From NCBI RefSeq assembly GCF_030651915.1, contig NZ_JAUSBV010000005.1, positions 682,001 to 746,000 on the forward strand: 64,000 bases of DNA. Reading direction: 5' to 3'. The first letter of the stretch is position 1. Every line of letters begins with the position of its first letter. This DNA is from Parvibaculum sp. (GTDB lineage Bacteria; Pseudomonadota; Alphaproteobacteria; Parvibaculales; Parvibaculaceae). Made by a program: the position numbers and the translations under genes. Under the pieces are notes generated by a model. It did not search any database. It was given only the letters and a program-made list of their open reading frames with translations, and was not told the DNA's origin. This document shows, in pieces, positions 29,637 to 39,566 of this stretch.

Positions 29637-29999
29637 CTAGTCGAATGCCGGAAGAAGATCGTTCCGCGGTTCTCTCAACGCATGCCAGATCGTTTCGACA
29701 ATCTCGTCTGTCTTGAGCAGCACGTCATTGTTCCAGAAACGCAGCACCGCATAACCCTCATTGTTGAGCCAATTCGTTCGGCGCGCATCGCGCGCAAGGC
29801 CCGTCGGCTCATTGTGCTGTCCGCCGTCGACTTCGATGACAAGCTTGCGCTCGAGACAGACGAAATCCGCGACGTAATTTCCGATACGATGCTGGCGTCT
29901 GAAATGGAATCCCAGCGCGTTGCTCCGCAATCGGCTCCAGAGGCGGCGCTCCGCGTCCGTCATACTTTTTCTGAGATGACGTGCCTGTGCATCGGGCAT
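29637..29999 (-). CDS. DUF559 endonuclease-like protein
   Basis: A 120-residue DUF559 protein with a Vsr/PD-(D/E)xK-like nuclease core. TDAERRLWSRLRSNALGFHFRRQHRIGNYVADFVCLERKLVIEVDGGQH carries the D...E-x-D pattern, followed by RTNWLNNEGYAVLRFWNNDVL. Such genes are common single genes in bacteria; a DNA repair or mobile role is unproven. It lies in a short gap-rich stretch with a palindromic repeat just upstream and is the likeliest mobile-associated gene here, though no element ends are seen. Confidence 0.88.
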   Translation of the reverse strand: MPDAQARHLRKSMTDAERRLWSRLRSNALGFHFRRQHRIGNYVADFVCLERKLVIEVDGGQHNEPTGLARDARRTNWLNNEGYAVLRFWNNDVLLKTDEIVETIWHALREPRNDLLPAFD

Positions 30000-30011
30000 G
30001 TCGTCAATCTA

Positions 30012-30036
30012 CCACCCTCCCCTTGGGGGAGGGTGG
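30012..30036. repeat. Palindromic CCACCCTCCCC/GGGGAGGGTGG intergenic repeat
   Basis: Perfect 11-base arms around TTG, between the DUF559 gene and the PLP enzyme gene. The sequence type recurs between genes in many alphaproteobacterial genomes. It may serve as a terminator for the minus-strand gene that ends at 30069. Confidence 0.6.
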
Positions 30037-30068
30037 AAGTGAAGTTCAGCGGAGACTTTGTGACGCCC

Positions 30069-31223
30069 TCACGCGCTTCGGCCCCGCGCCTCGATGGGCC
30101 AGATGTCGACGAGGGTGTCGCCGCGGACGACGTGGTAGGCGTCGTAGAGGTTGACGGTCGGGTCGCAGTGCGGGGTCATGGCCGTCAGTGTACTGCCGAT
30201 TTCGAGCCGGGTGCCGTCGGGGAGCAGGATGCCGCCCTGTTCGTCGCCGAAGAAGAAATAGCCCGCCCCTTCCGGCGCGCCGGAGAGCAGTATGGGCGGG
30301 TCGGCGTCGGTCGAGAAGGATTTGAAGCCGGCATCCGTCGTCGCCAGGTTTTTCGTGTTGGCGGAGACCACCGTCATCTGCACCGAGAGCGCGGTTTCGA
30401 AGGGGAAGCTCGCGCCATTGCCCTGCGCGACGTCGTGATACTGCTTGTCCATGAAGATGTAGGAGCCGCCCTGCAGCTCGGTCAGCACATTTGCTTCCGG
30501 GTCGATGTTGTAAGTGCCGGTGCCGCCGCCCGAGACGATGTCGCAGGGCAGGCCCTTTTCCTTCAGCATGTCGCGCATCTCGCCCAGCACCTTCATCGCG
30601 GCCAGCGATTTTTCGCGGCGCTCGGCGAAGTCGTGAATATGCATCAGGTGGCCGGCATAGGCCTGGAGGCCTTTCAGTTCGAGCGTGTCGGCGGCGTCGG
30701 CCAGTTCGGCCAGCGCCAGCGCGTCGGCGCCGGGGCGGATGCCGGTGCGGTGCAGGCCGACATCGAGATCGATCAGCAGTTTCAACGGGCGGCCGGCTTC
30801 CGCCGCGGCGGCAGCCAGCGCGCGGACATTGAGCGGATTGTCGACGACGACCATGAGGTCTGAAATTTTTCCGTTGAGCGCCATCAGCCGTTCGATGGCT
30901 TGCGCGGTGACGACCGGCGAGGTGATCAGGATGCTTTCAATTCCGCCTTCCTTGTCTTTTGCCGCCATCGCTTCGGCCTCGCCGAGCTTGGCGCAGCAGA
31001 TGCCGATGGCGCCGGCGGCGATCTGTGCCTTTGCCACCGCCAGCGATTTATGCGTCTTGGCATGAGGACGGATCGCCAGGCCCGCGGCCTTGCCGTGTTC
31101 GGCCATGCGGGCGACATTGCGCTCGAAGGCGTCGAGATCGAGCACGAGGGCCGGCGTCGCCAGCTTCGCGCGCGATCCCGGCTTGCCAATCAGGGCCCTG
31201 TTCGTTTCCAATGCGCCGTTCAT
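30069..31223 (-). CDS. PLP-dependent alanine racemase-fold enzyme (D-threonine aldolase-like)
   Basis: A 384-residue fold-type III PLP protein. The N-terminal barrel carries LATPALVLDLDAFERNVARM and RPHAKTHKS, whose Lys binds PLP, and the C-terminal domain has the metal-type TPHCDPTVNLYD motif of D-threonine aldolase/DSD1 (His and Cys metal ligands). This points to a D-threonine or D-3-hydroxyaspartate aldolase or dehydratase rather than an alanine racemase. ATG 31223 follows GGGGAGAA; codons upstream read as noncoding. Divergent from the small Cys protein gene. Confidence 0.88.
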   Translation of the reverse strand: MNGALETNRALIGKPGSRAKLATPALVLDLDAFERNVARMAEHGKAAGLAIRPHAKTHKSLAVAKAQIAAGAIGICCAKLGEAEAMAAKDKEGGIESILITSPVVTAQAIERLMALNGKISDLMVVVDNPLNVRALAAAAAEAGRPLKLLIDLDVGLHRTGIRPGADALALAELADAADTLELKGLQAYAGHLMHIHDFAERREKSLAAMKVLGEMRDMLKEKGLPCDIVSGGGTGTYNIDPEANVLTELQGGSYIFMDKQYHDVAQGNGASFPFETALSVQMTVVSANTKNLATTDAGFKSFSTDADPPILLSGAPEGAGYFFFGDEQGGILLPDGTRLEIGSTLTAMTPHCDPTVNLYDAYHVVRGDTLVDIWPIEARGRSA

Positions 31224-31389
31224 GCCGTTCTCCCCCGCCGGTTGCCGGGGCATCCTAAGGGGGGCGCGGGCGCGGCACAAACGGGCGCTGCCGGTGTGGA
31301 TGCGGGAATTCCGGGCCTGCCGGTTTTGGCCTGCCATGTGCAAAAATGTTAGCGTCGGGCGGTTGTCCATTCGAAGGGGGAGACAAATC

Positions 31390-31623
31390 ATGGATACGAT
31401 CACGCTGCCGGCCCTGATGGTGCTGGCCTCGCTTTCGGCCGGGGCGCCGGAAGCCGAGATCAGCAAAATACCGGCGCCGCAGCAGTTCGCTTCGGCAACC
31501 TGTTCGCTGAGCGGCCAGCAACGGGTGGGCCCGCGCAAATACTGCTATTACGATTGTGGCGGGACGACGCGCACCATCGTCGTGGCCGCCGGGCGCACCT
31601 GCGCCTTCACCATCCGGCGATAG
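31390..31623 (+). CDS. Small cysteine-containing, probably exported protein
   Basis: A 77-residue protein starting MDTITLPALMVLASLSAGAP, a short hydrophobic N-terminus that could be a weak signal peptide. The mature part has four cysteines (ATCSLSG, KYCYYDCGG, RTCAF), consistent with two disulfides. CYYDCGG resembles small rhizobial secreted proteins of unknown role. A GGGGGAG site precedes the ATG. The TetR gene starts 15 bases after its stop, so they may share a transcript. Confidence 0.65.
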   Translation: MDTITLPALMVLASLSAGAPEAEISKIPAPQQFASATCSLSGQQRVGPRKYCYYDCGGTTRTIVVAAGRTCAFTIRR

Positions 31624-31638
31624 GCCAGACGAAAGATC

Positions 31639-32247
31639 ATGGCAAAAGCTCAAGGCGCGGCGGCGCAAAAGGCGGCGGGACCGGACAAGCGGGAACTCAT
31701 TGTCTCGGCCGCGCTCGACCTTTTTCGCCATTACGGCTACCGGCGCACCTCGATGGAGGATATTGCGCGGGCCGCCGCCGTCGCCAAGGGCACGCTCTAT
31801 CTCTATTTCAAAAGCAAGGACGAGCTTTTCGAGGCGATCTGCCGCTCGCTGGCCGAACAGATCGCCGAGGGCGTGACGGCGGCCGAGGCGCTTGAGCTGC
31901 CGCTGGAGCCGAAACTGACCGCGCTGATGGAGGCGAAATTCGGTTTCGCCTATCGCTGGGTGCTCTCAAGCCCGCATGCGGCAGAACTGATGGAATCGAG
32001 CAGCCGGCTTTCGACCGATTTCTTCGAACCGGTGACGCAGCAGTTCCGCAATGCGGTGCTGAAGCTGATCCGCGAGGGCACGGCACGCGGCGAACTCAAC
32101 CCGAAAGCCGCCGGCCTCACCCAGGAAGCCGCCATGGACGCCCTGATCGCGGCGGCCTATGGCGCCGAGAAGTCGCCCGACGAGGCCACATTCAAGGCGC
32201 GGCTGGCCGCCATCATGCGGCTGACGCTGCGCGGCCTCAGGGCCTGA
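31639..32247 (+). CDS. TetR family transcriptional regulator
   Basis: A 202-residue TetR protein. The DNA-binding part is ELIVSAALDLFRHYGYRRTSMEDIARAAAVAKGTLYLYFKSKDELF, and a helical ligand domain follows. A 17-residue Ala/Lys-rich lead precedes it. It lies directly downstream of the small Cys protein gene and convergent with aat, overlapping it by 11 bases. No palindromic operator was obvious upstream. Target genes unknown. Confidence 0.9.
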   Translation: MAKAQGAAAQKAAGPDKRELIVSAALDLFRHYGYRRTSMEDIARAAAVAKGTLYLYFKSKDELFEAICRSLAEQIAEGVTAAEALELPLEPKLTALMEAKFGFAYRWVLSSPHAAELMESSSRLSTDFFEPVTQQFRNAVLKLIREGTARGELNPKAAGLTQEAAMDALIAAAYGAEKSPDEATFKARLAAIMRLTLRGLRA

Positions 32248-33118
32248 GGCCCTGTGCGGGCTCCCAGCCCGCGACATCGAGTTCGGGATTGACGGCCCAG
32301 CGGCCGGGCGCCCGGCCCGCTTCGCGATGGGCCTTCAGGACAGCGGTGAATTCGTCGCGCGGAATTTCGCGCATGCCGAGGGCCGCCAGATGGCCGGTCA
32401 TCGCCTTGCCGTCATTGAGGACGAAGCCCCATTCGGCGAGATGGCGATTGAGGGTCACGAAGGCGATCTTCGAGGTGTCGCGGGCATGCGCGAACTGGCT
32501 TTCGGTGAAGAATGTGCCGCCCGAAGCGACGCCATAGAGCCCGCCGGCCAGATTTCCCTCGTCGTCCCAGACCTCGACCGAATGCGCATGGCCGGCGCGA
32601 TGCAGCGCGCTGTAGGCAGCCATGAAGCGCGGCGTGATCCAGGTCAGCACCGGTCGGCCCGGCCGCGGCGCGGCGCAGCCTCGCATCACCGCGTCGAAGG
32701 CGGTGTCGAAGGTGACGGTGAATTTCTTCTGGCGCAGCACGCGGCGCAGGCTTTTCTCGATGCGGCTTTCGCCAAGGAAGAGGACCGCGCGGCGCGCCGG
32801 CGTCCACCACTTGACCGGGCCGATGTGGCACCAGGGATAGATGCCCTCGGCATAGGCCGCGACAAGGCGATCAACCGACATCGGCCCGCCGATATCGACC
32901 AGGCCGTCCGGCAGGGTCAGCGCCTTGTCGGGCCGGCGCTGGAAGGGCGCACCGGGGACATGGACCAGCTTTTCGGCCGCCAGGCGCAGAAAGCCCAGCG
33001 GATGGGCCAGGCGGTGCGGCCGCGCCGCATAGGCCAGCGCCATCACTCCGTTGACGAGCGGTTTCAGGACATCGGCCCGGTCCATCCGTTTCAAAGTGAC
33101 ACGATCGATCGCCTGCAT
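32237..33118 (-). CDS. aat: Leucyl/phenylalanyl-tRNA-protein transferase
   Basis: Aat attaches Leu or Phe to N-terminal Lys/Arg of proteins, marking them for ClpS-ClpAP. The 293-residue protein contains LVAAYAEGIYPW, a WWTPARRAVLF segment, LTWITPRFMAAYSALHRAGHAHSVEVW and GVASGGTFFTESQF, the GNAT-like core. The N-terminal 70 residues (MQAIDRVTLKRMDRADVLK) extend well beyond the E. coli form (234). An internal start could shorten it, but the extension is clean in frame. Confidence 0.92.
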   Translation of the reverse strand: MQAIDRVTLKRMDRADVLKPLVNGVMALAYAARPHRLAHPLGFLRLAAEKLVHVPGAPFQRRPDKALTLPDGLVDIGGPMSVDRLVAAYAEGIYPWCHIGPVKWWTPARRAVLFLGESRIEKSLRRVLRQKKFTVTFDTAFDAVMRGCAAPRPGRPVLTWITPRFMAAYSALHRAGHAHSVEVWDDEGNLAGGLYGVASGGTFFTESQFAHARDTSKIAFVTLNRHLAEWGFVLNDGKAMTGHLAALGMREIPRDEFTAVLKAHREAGRAPGRWAVNPELDVAGWEPAQGLRP

Positions 33119-33185
33119 GGCTGGCCTCCAAATTGCTCCCCGTATCCATTCAAGAGCGAGGCCACTTCAAGGGGGCAAGGACAGC

Positions 33186-33908
33186 ATGACAAAGGCACGG
33201 AGCGATCCCGAACAGGTAAACGCCGTGTGGCTGCGGCCTTTCCGGCTGTCGGTGCTGCTGTGGCTCGCCTCCTTGGCCGTGATCGCGGCTGGAATTTTCC
33301 GCGAATGGTATGTGTTCCAGTTCGGGACCGAGAGTTTCCTGAAAGATCTCCGGCATATCGCGCTCAATGCCGAATATTGCCTGCCGGCCTGGTATTCCTC
33401 GCTGCTGCTGATCGCGGCGGCCGGGTTGCTGGCGCTGGCAACCGCCTCGGCGGCGCGCAACCGCGAGCGCTACCTGTTCCACTGGGCGGTGCTGGCGATC
33501 ATGTTTGTCGGCCTGTCGGCCGACGAGGCGACCGGCGTGCACGAGGTTCTGATCGAACCGATGCACGCGGAGATGGGTCTCAGCGGCATCTTCCATTTCG
33601 GCTGGGTGATCCCCGGCGCGATCCTGGTGGGCCTGGTGGGGCTTGCCTATCTCCCCTTCCTGCTGGCCCAGCCCGGCCGGACGCAGGCCGTCTTCTTTGT
33701 GGCCGGCGCGCTTTATGTCGGCGGGGCGCTCGGCATGGAGATGGTCGGCGGCTATCTGCTGACGCTGTATGGCGAGACAAGCCTGGCCTATATCGCCGCC
33801 TTCACGGTCGAGGAGAGCCTCGAAATTCTCGGCGCGACGCTGTTCGTGACCGGGCTGATGGGACATCTCAAGCGACAGTATGGCGGCGCGGGGCTGGTTA
33901 TTGCCTGA
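33186..33908 (+). CDS. Multi-spanning membrane protein of unknown function
   Basis: A 240-residue protein with about six hydrophobic segments, a first helix near 19-38 (LSVLLWLASLAVIAAGIF) and a short C-terminal tail. Acidic residues sit inside the membrane region (DEATGVHEV after the third helix, EESLEILGA near the last). I do not recognise a family. It starts 67 bases after aat on the opposite strand and precedes the groES promoter region. Function cannot be assigned. Confidence 0.75.
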   Translation: MTKARSDPEQVNAVWLRPFRLSVLLWLASLAVIAAGIFREWYVFQFGTESFLKDLRHIALNAEYCLPAWYSSLLLIAAAGLLALATASAARNRERYLFHWAVLAIMFVGLSADEATGVHEVLIEPMHAEMGLSGIFHFGWVIPGAILVGLVGLAYLPFLLAQPGRTQAVFFVAGALYVGGALGMEMVGGYLLTLYGETSLAYIAAFTVEESLEILGATLFVTGLMGHLKRQYGGAGLVIA

Positions 33909-33962
33909 CCTCGGCCTGACCGCCCCCCCCCCTGAATCGGGCCGCAGGCGCCGCGGCGGCGC

Positions 33963-33991
33963 TTGACAGCGGGCCCGCGGGCTCCTATCTG
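33963..33991 (+). promoter_or_regulatory. Candidate groESL promoter
   Basis: TTGACA at 33963-33968 and TATCTG at 33986-33991, with a 17-base spacer. It ends 12 bases before the CIRCE element, the usual arrangement for HrcA control. A 10-base C run (33923-33932) lies just upstream. Confidence 0.65.
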
Positions 33992-34003
33992 TCCTTTGCG
34001 CCT

Positions 34004-34030
34004 TTGGCACTCATTGCGTCTGAGTGCTAA
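34004..34030. promoter_or_regulatory. CIRCE element (HrcA operator)
   Basis: TTGGCACTC, 9 spacer bases, GAGTGCTAA: one base from the consensus inverted repeat TTAGCACTC-N9-GAGTGCTAA. HrcA binds this DNA in non-stressed cells and lowers groESL expression. It lies 63 bases before groES. Confidence 0.95.
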
Positions 34031-34092
34031 CAGAGCCAAAAAATCAAGAATTTTCCGCAGTTTAGCGGTTTGAGATACAGGAGAAGCCAGAG

Positions 34093-34407
34093 ATGAAATT
34101 CCGTCCTCTGCATGACCGCGTCGTCGTTCGCCGGGTCGAGGAAGAATCCAAGACCGCCGGCGGGATCATCATCCCGGACTCGGCGCAGGAAAAGCCCTCG
34201 CAGGGCGAAGTGATCGCGGTGGGCCCGGGCGCCCGCGGCGATGACGGCAAGATCATCGCGCCGGACGTCAAGGTCGGCGACCGGGTGATCTTCGGCAAGT
34301 GGTCGGGCACCGAGGTCAAGATCGACGGGGAAGACCTGTTGATCATGAAAGAGTCCGACATCATGGGTGTGCTGGAAGGCGCGGCCAAGAAGAAAGCCGC
34401 TGCGTAA
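34093..34407 (+). CDS. groES: Co-chaperonin GroES
   Basis: A 104-residue GroES with the expected [18 protein letters not shown] start, a mobile loop near [18 protein letters not shown], the roof region [10 protein letters not shown] and a final [10 protein letters not shown]. It caps the GroEL ring in ATP-driven folding. Directly follows the CIRCE element and precedes groEL by 89 bases. Confidence 0.98.
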   Translation: MKFRPLHDRVVVRRVEEESKTAGGIIIPDSAQEKPSQGEVIAVGPGARGDDGKIIAPDVKVGDRVIFGKWSGTEVKIDGEDLLIMKESDIMGVLEGAAKKKAAA

Positions 34408-34408
34408 G

Positions 34409-34442
34409 GCTCGCAACCGGATACCGGTCGCGGGCTTTTTTT
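34409..34442 (+). terminator. Terminator-like hairpin between groES and groEL
   Basis: A short imperfect stem (CCGG-ATA-CCGG core with flanking GC pairs) followed by seven Ts, starting 2 bases after the groES stop. It has intrinsic-terminator form and could attenuate groEL transcription or mark an RNA processing point. Confidence 0.5.
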
Positions 34443-34475
34443 ATGGCCCTCGCGACCGCTCGTTCCGTTTCATGA

Positions 34476-36155
<1,680 letters not shown>

Positions 36156-36184
36156 GTCCGGCACTCAAACGCCTCGGAAATGCG

Positions 36185-36212
36185 AAGGGCCGGTGGAAAC
36201 ACCGGCCCTTTT
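36185..36212 (+). terminator. Intrinsic terminator after groEL
   Basis: AAGGGCCGGTG and CACCGGCCCTT form a perfect 11-base stem closed by a GAAA tetraloop, followed by TT. The GNRA loop makes it very stable. Confidence 0.9.
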
Positions 36213-36274
36213 GCTTTGCGACGGACGGCCGCTAGACTGCCGCCAACAGAAATTCAAACCGGGGTGGCCGCCAG

Positions 36275-37456
36275 ATGGACTTCTCCTTCTCCGAACAGGA
36301 CGAACAGTTCCGCATCAAGGTGCGGGACTTTTTCGAACATGAATATCCGCGCGCGACCGTCGAGAAGATGGCGCGCGGGGCGTCGCCGGCGAAAGCCGAT
36401 TACCAGACATCCGAACGCGCCATGGCGGCGAAGGGCTGGCTCGCCGTCAACTGGCCGAAGGCCGATGGCGGCACCGGCTGGACGGCAAACCAGAAATATA
36501 TTTTCGACGAGGAGCTCGAGCGCGCGGGAGCGCTGAACGTCGTGCCGATGGGCCTCCTCTATGTGGGGCCCGTGATCTATACGTTCGGCACCGAGGAACA
36601 GAAGCAGCGCTTCCTGCCCGGCATTCTCGACAGCAGCATCTTCTGGGCGCAGGGCTATTCCGAACCCGGCTCGGGCTCCGACCTCGCCTCGCTGCAGGCC
36701 AGTGCCGTGCGCGCGGGCGCGGACTACATCGTCAACGGCACCAAGATCTGGACCAGCCTGGCGCAACATGCTGACTGGATTTTCTGCCTGCTGCGCACCT
36801 CCCACGAAGAAAAGAAGCAGGAGGGCATCAGCTTCCTCCTGATCGACATGAAAACGCCGGGGATCACGGTGCAGCCGATCATCACCATCGACGGCAAGCA
36901 TTCGCTCAACAGCGTGACGTTTGAAAATGTGCGCGTGCCGGCCGAGAACCGCATCGGCGAGGAAGGCAAGGGCTGGCATTACGCCAACTACCTGCTGGGG
37001 CATGAGCGCACGTCCTACGCGCATGTGGCCGGCAAGCGGGCGCAGCTTGCCGATATTCGCGCCGCGGCACAGGCGCGGGGGCTGCTCGACGATGCGGCTT
37101 TCGCGCGCAAGCTCGGCGATCTTGAAACGCGGCTCGACGCGCTTGAAATCACCGTGCTCAGGACGCTCTCCTCGGTTGCCGAGGGCGGCGCGCCGGGAAA
37201 CGAATCCTCGATCCTGAAAATTATCGCGACCGAGCTGGCGCAGGACATCACCGAGCTTGGCATGGAGGCTTACGGGTTCTATGCCCTGCCCGCCTTCCCC
37301 GATGCGGTGGCGCCCGACTGGACCCACAACACGGCGTTGCCGGCCGGCGCGGCGCCATCCGTCGCGCGCTATCTCGGGGCGCGGGCGCAATCGATCTATG
37401 GCGGCTCCAACGAAATCCAGAAGAACATTATTGCGAAGCGGATTTTGGGGCTTTGA
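36275..37456 (+). CDS. Acyl-CoA dehydrogenase (pimeloyl-CoA dehydrogenase-like)
   Basis: A 393-residue FAD dehydrogenase. It has GYSEPGSGSDLASLQ for flavin binding, TKIWTSLAQHADWIFCLLRT, the middle domain IIDMKTPGITVQPI-like segment LLIDMKTPG, and the C-terminal domain ending YGGSNEIQKNIIAKRILGL, where the substrate-binding SNEIQ motif is typical. The overall pattern resembles the large subunit of pimeloyl-CoA dehydrogenase and related short/branched substrates. The catalytic base cannot be placed with confidence. It starts 62 bases after the groEL terminator. Confidence 0.92.
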   Translation: MDFSFSEQDEQFRIKVRDFFEHEYPRATVEKMARGASPAKADYQTSERAMAAKGWLAVNWPKADGGTGWTANQKYIFDEELERAGALNVVPMGLLYVGPVIYTFGTEEQKQRFLPGILDSSIFWAQGYSEPGSGSDLASLQASAVRAGADYIVNGTKIWTSLAQHADWIFCLLRTSHEEKKQEGISFLLIDMKTPGITVQPIITIDGKHSLNSVTFENVRVPAENRIGEEGKGWHYANYLLGHERTSYAHVAGKRAQLADIRAAAQARGLLDDAAFARKLGDLETRLDALEITVLRTLSSVAEGGAPGNESSILKIIATELAQDITELGMEAYGFYALPAFPDAVAPDWTHNTALPAGAAPSVARYLGARAQSIYGGSNEIQKNIIAKRILGL

Positions 37457-37522
37457 GGCGAGGGAATTGACTCGCGGCGCGCGCGGGTCTTAACTCCCCT
37501 CACTTCCGGTCGTACATATCTT

Positions 37523-37596
37523 CCGCGCGACTGGCGATATCAGATGGGTCACCATCGGGGAGCGCGGAGACTGATCTTCAGCCGATCGCCTGGGCA
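37523..37596 (+). promoter_or_regulatory. ZTP riboswitch (pfl motif) upstream of glyA
   Basis: CCGCGC (37523-37528) and GCGCGG (37562-37567) form stem P1. Between them lie GACTGGCGA and an ATGG/CCAT hairpin leading to CGGGGAGCG, and the 3' part has GCCTGGGCA near 37588-37596. These conserved pieces in this order match the ZTP/ZMP aptamer. It senses AICAR phosphates that build up when 10-formyl-THF is low, and commonly controls glyA or purH/folate genes. Here it precedes glyA, which feeds one-carbon units. Confidence 0.92.
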
Positions 37597-37630
37597 GCAC
37601 TTCAAGATGCTGGCCGGGCGTTTTTGTTTT
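37588..37630 (+). terminator. ZTP riboswitch-linked terminator before glyA
   Basis: GCCTGGGCAGCA pairs with TGCTGGCCGGGC across a short loop, with one mismatch and one wobble, followed by GTTTTTGTTTT. The 5' arm reuses the aptamer's GCCTGGGCA, so aptamer folding and terminator folding exclude each other. This predicts a ligand-ON switch: ZTP binding lets transcription enter glyA. Confidence 0.88.
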
Positions 37631-37651
37631 CAGGCTCGAAGGAGACGACCC

Positions 37652-38914
37652 ATGACCGCCTCACCCGAACGCGCAAGACTGGCGCAATCCGACAACGAGA
37701 TTTTCCTGGCGCTGAAAGGCGAAGAGGCGCGGCAGCGCGCCGAGCTCGAACTGATCCCGTCGGAAAACTACGCCTTTCCCGAAGTGCTGACGCTGCTCGG
37801 TTCGGCCTTCACCAACAAATATTCGGAAGGCTATCCGGGCCGGCGCTACTATGGCGGGCAGGAATTTACCGACCGCATCGAAAACCTCGCCCGCGACCGC
37901 GCCAGGGCCCTTTTCCGCGCCGAACACGCCAATGTGCAGCCCTTGTCGGGCTCGCCGATGAACCAGGCGGTTTATCTGGGGCTGCTCGAACCCGGCGACA
38001 CAATTCTGGCAATGGATCTTTCGCATGGCGGGCATCTGACGCATGGGGCGCCGGTTTCCCATATGGGCCGGATCTTCAACTTCGTGCGCTACAAGACCGA
38101 TCCTTCGAGCGGCGCCATCGATTTCGAAGCGCTGCGCGATGTTGCCCGCGCGACGCAGCCGAAGCTCGTCGTCTGCGGCTATTCCTCCTATCCGCGCGAT
38201 TACGACTATGCCGATTTCAAGCGCGTGGCGGATGAGGTGGGCGCGCTGACCATGGCCGATGTTTCGCATATCGGTGGGCTGATCGCGGCCAATGTGGTGC
38301 GCAATCCGCTCGATGCCGGCTTCGATGTGATGACGACGACGACGCACAAGTCGATGCGCGGTCCGCGCGGCGGGCTCATTCTCTGTAAAGAGCAGTTCGC
38401 CAAAAAGATCGATGCCTCGGTGTTTCCGGGCTTGCAGGGCGGCCCGCACATGAACCAGGTGGCGGCGACCGCGCTGACGCTGAGGCTCGCGGCGATGCCG
38501 GCCTTCCAGGATTATGCGCGCCAAGTGCTGACGAACGCCAAGGCGCTGGCCGCCGCGCTGATGGACCGGCAGGTCAAGCTCGTCACCGGCGGCACCGACA
38601 ATCATCTGCTGGTGATCGACACCGTGCAGAGTTTCGGTCTCGACGGCGCCAAGGCCGAAGCGGCGCTCGACCGCGTCGGCCTGACCGTCAACAAGCAGGT
38701 GATCCCCGACGACCCCAACCCGCCGATGCGGCCCTCGGGCGTGCGGCTCGGCACGCCGGCGCCGACGACACGCGGCATGGGGCAGACGGAAATGGAAGAG
38801 ATTGCCGCGATCATCGCCGAGACGCTGGCGGCGGGTGGCGAGGCGGCGGCCGAAACGAAACTCGCCGCCCGCACGCATGCGCTGACAGCAAGGTTTCCGG
38901 TGCCGGGGCTTTAG
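37652..38914 (+). CDS. glyA: Serine hydroxymethyltransferase
   Basis: A 420-residue PLP enzyme that interconverts serine and glycine with tetrahydrofolate, providing one-carbon units. It contains ELIPSENY, NKYSEGYPGRRYYGGQ, the PLP-Lys motif TTTTHKSMRGPRGG (Lys 233) and LGTPAPTTRGM near the C-terminus. ATG 37652 follows GGAGACGACC; a longer frame upstream overlaps the riboswitch and is not used. Regulation by the upstream ZTP riboswitch terminator is predicted. Its end overlaps the convergent TetR gene by 4 bases. Confidence 0.97.
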   Translation: MTASPERARLAQSDNEIFLALKGEEARQRAELELIPSENYAFPEVLTLLGSAFTNKYSEGYPGRRYYGGQEFTDRIENLARDRARALFRAEHANVQPLSGSPMNQAVYLGLLEPGDTILAMDLSHGGHLTHGAPVSHMGRIFNFVRYKTDPSSGAIDFEALRDVARATQPKLVVCGYSSYPRDYDYADFKRVADEVGALTMADVSHIGGLIAANVVRNPLDAGFDVMTTTTHKSMRGPRGGLILCKEQFAKKIDASVFPGLQGGPHMNQVAATALTLRLAAMPAFQDYARQVLTNAKALAAALMDRQVKLVTGGTDNHLLVIDTVQSFGLDGAKAEAALDRVGLTVNKQVIPDDPNPPMRPSGVRLGTPAPTTRGMGQTEMEEIAAIIAETLAAGGEAAAETKLAARTHALTARFPVPGL

Positions 38915-39531
38915 GCGGACAGAAACCCGCCGACTTCGCCCTGCAGCAAACGGCGATATTCGGCCAGCAGCCGGTCGCCCTCCTTGCGCTCGACGGCGAT
39001 CGCAAGGCGGACGGCGGCGCCGGTCAGTTGCATGGTCAAAAAGCAGACGGTGGAGAAGCGCGCGCGCTCCTTGCGCGGCACCAGATGTTTCAGTGCTTCG
39101 GCGACGACGCGCGCATTGGCGCGGCTGTCCTCGATGTCGAGCGCCTGCAGCGCCTTGTCGGACTGCGTGCCCGACCAGATGTCGCGCACCACCGGCTCGT
39201 CGAGAAAAATCGCGTAATAATCGACGAGCAGACGGTCGAGGCGCAGGAGCGCCTCATCGCGCGTGGCGACGTTTGCCAGGCTTTCGGCAATGCCGGCGCG
39301 CACGCGCTCGGTGATGCGCTCGGCCAGCGTTTGCAGGATCGCCGCCTTGTCCGGGAAATACTGATAGAGCGAGCCGATGGGCACGCCGGCGCGCTCGGCG
39401 ACCTCGGTCATGCGGACCGCATCGCTGCCGGTTTCGGCGATCAGATCGCTGGCGGCGGCCAGAATCCGCTCGACGCGTTCCAGCGCCCGGGCCTGGGTCG
39501 GCTTGCGGCGCCGGGCTGTGACCTCGCTCAT
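38911..39531 (-). CDS. TetR family regulator, divergent from FMO-SDR
   Basis: A 206-residue TetR regulator with RRKPTQARALERVERILAAASDLIAETGSDAVRMTEVAERAGVPIGSLYQYFPDK as its DNA-binding domain and a helical ligand domain. ATG 39531 with GGAAA upstream is preferred; an ATG at 39585 would cover one copy of the direct repeat. It is divergent from the flavin monooxygenase and dehydrogenase genes, its likely targets. Confidence 0.9.
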   Translation of the reverse strand: MSEVTARRRKPTQARALERVERILAAASDLIAETGSDAVRMTEVAERAGVPIGSLYQYFPDKAAILQTLAERITERVRAGIAESLANVATRDEALLRLDRLLVDYYAIFLDEPVVRDIWSGTQSDKALQALDIEDSRANARVVAEALKHLVPRKERARFSTVCFLTMQLTGAAVRLAIAVERKEGDRLLAEYRRLLQGEVGGFLSA

Positions 39532-39566
39532 GCTGGTTTCCGTTTTCACTTTGCGCTTGCGCGCCA

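Noticed and set aside
29637-30036. Mobile element around the DUF559 gene
   Set aside because: No inverted ends, target duplication or transposase; the palindrome is an ordinary intergenic repeat.
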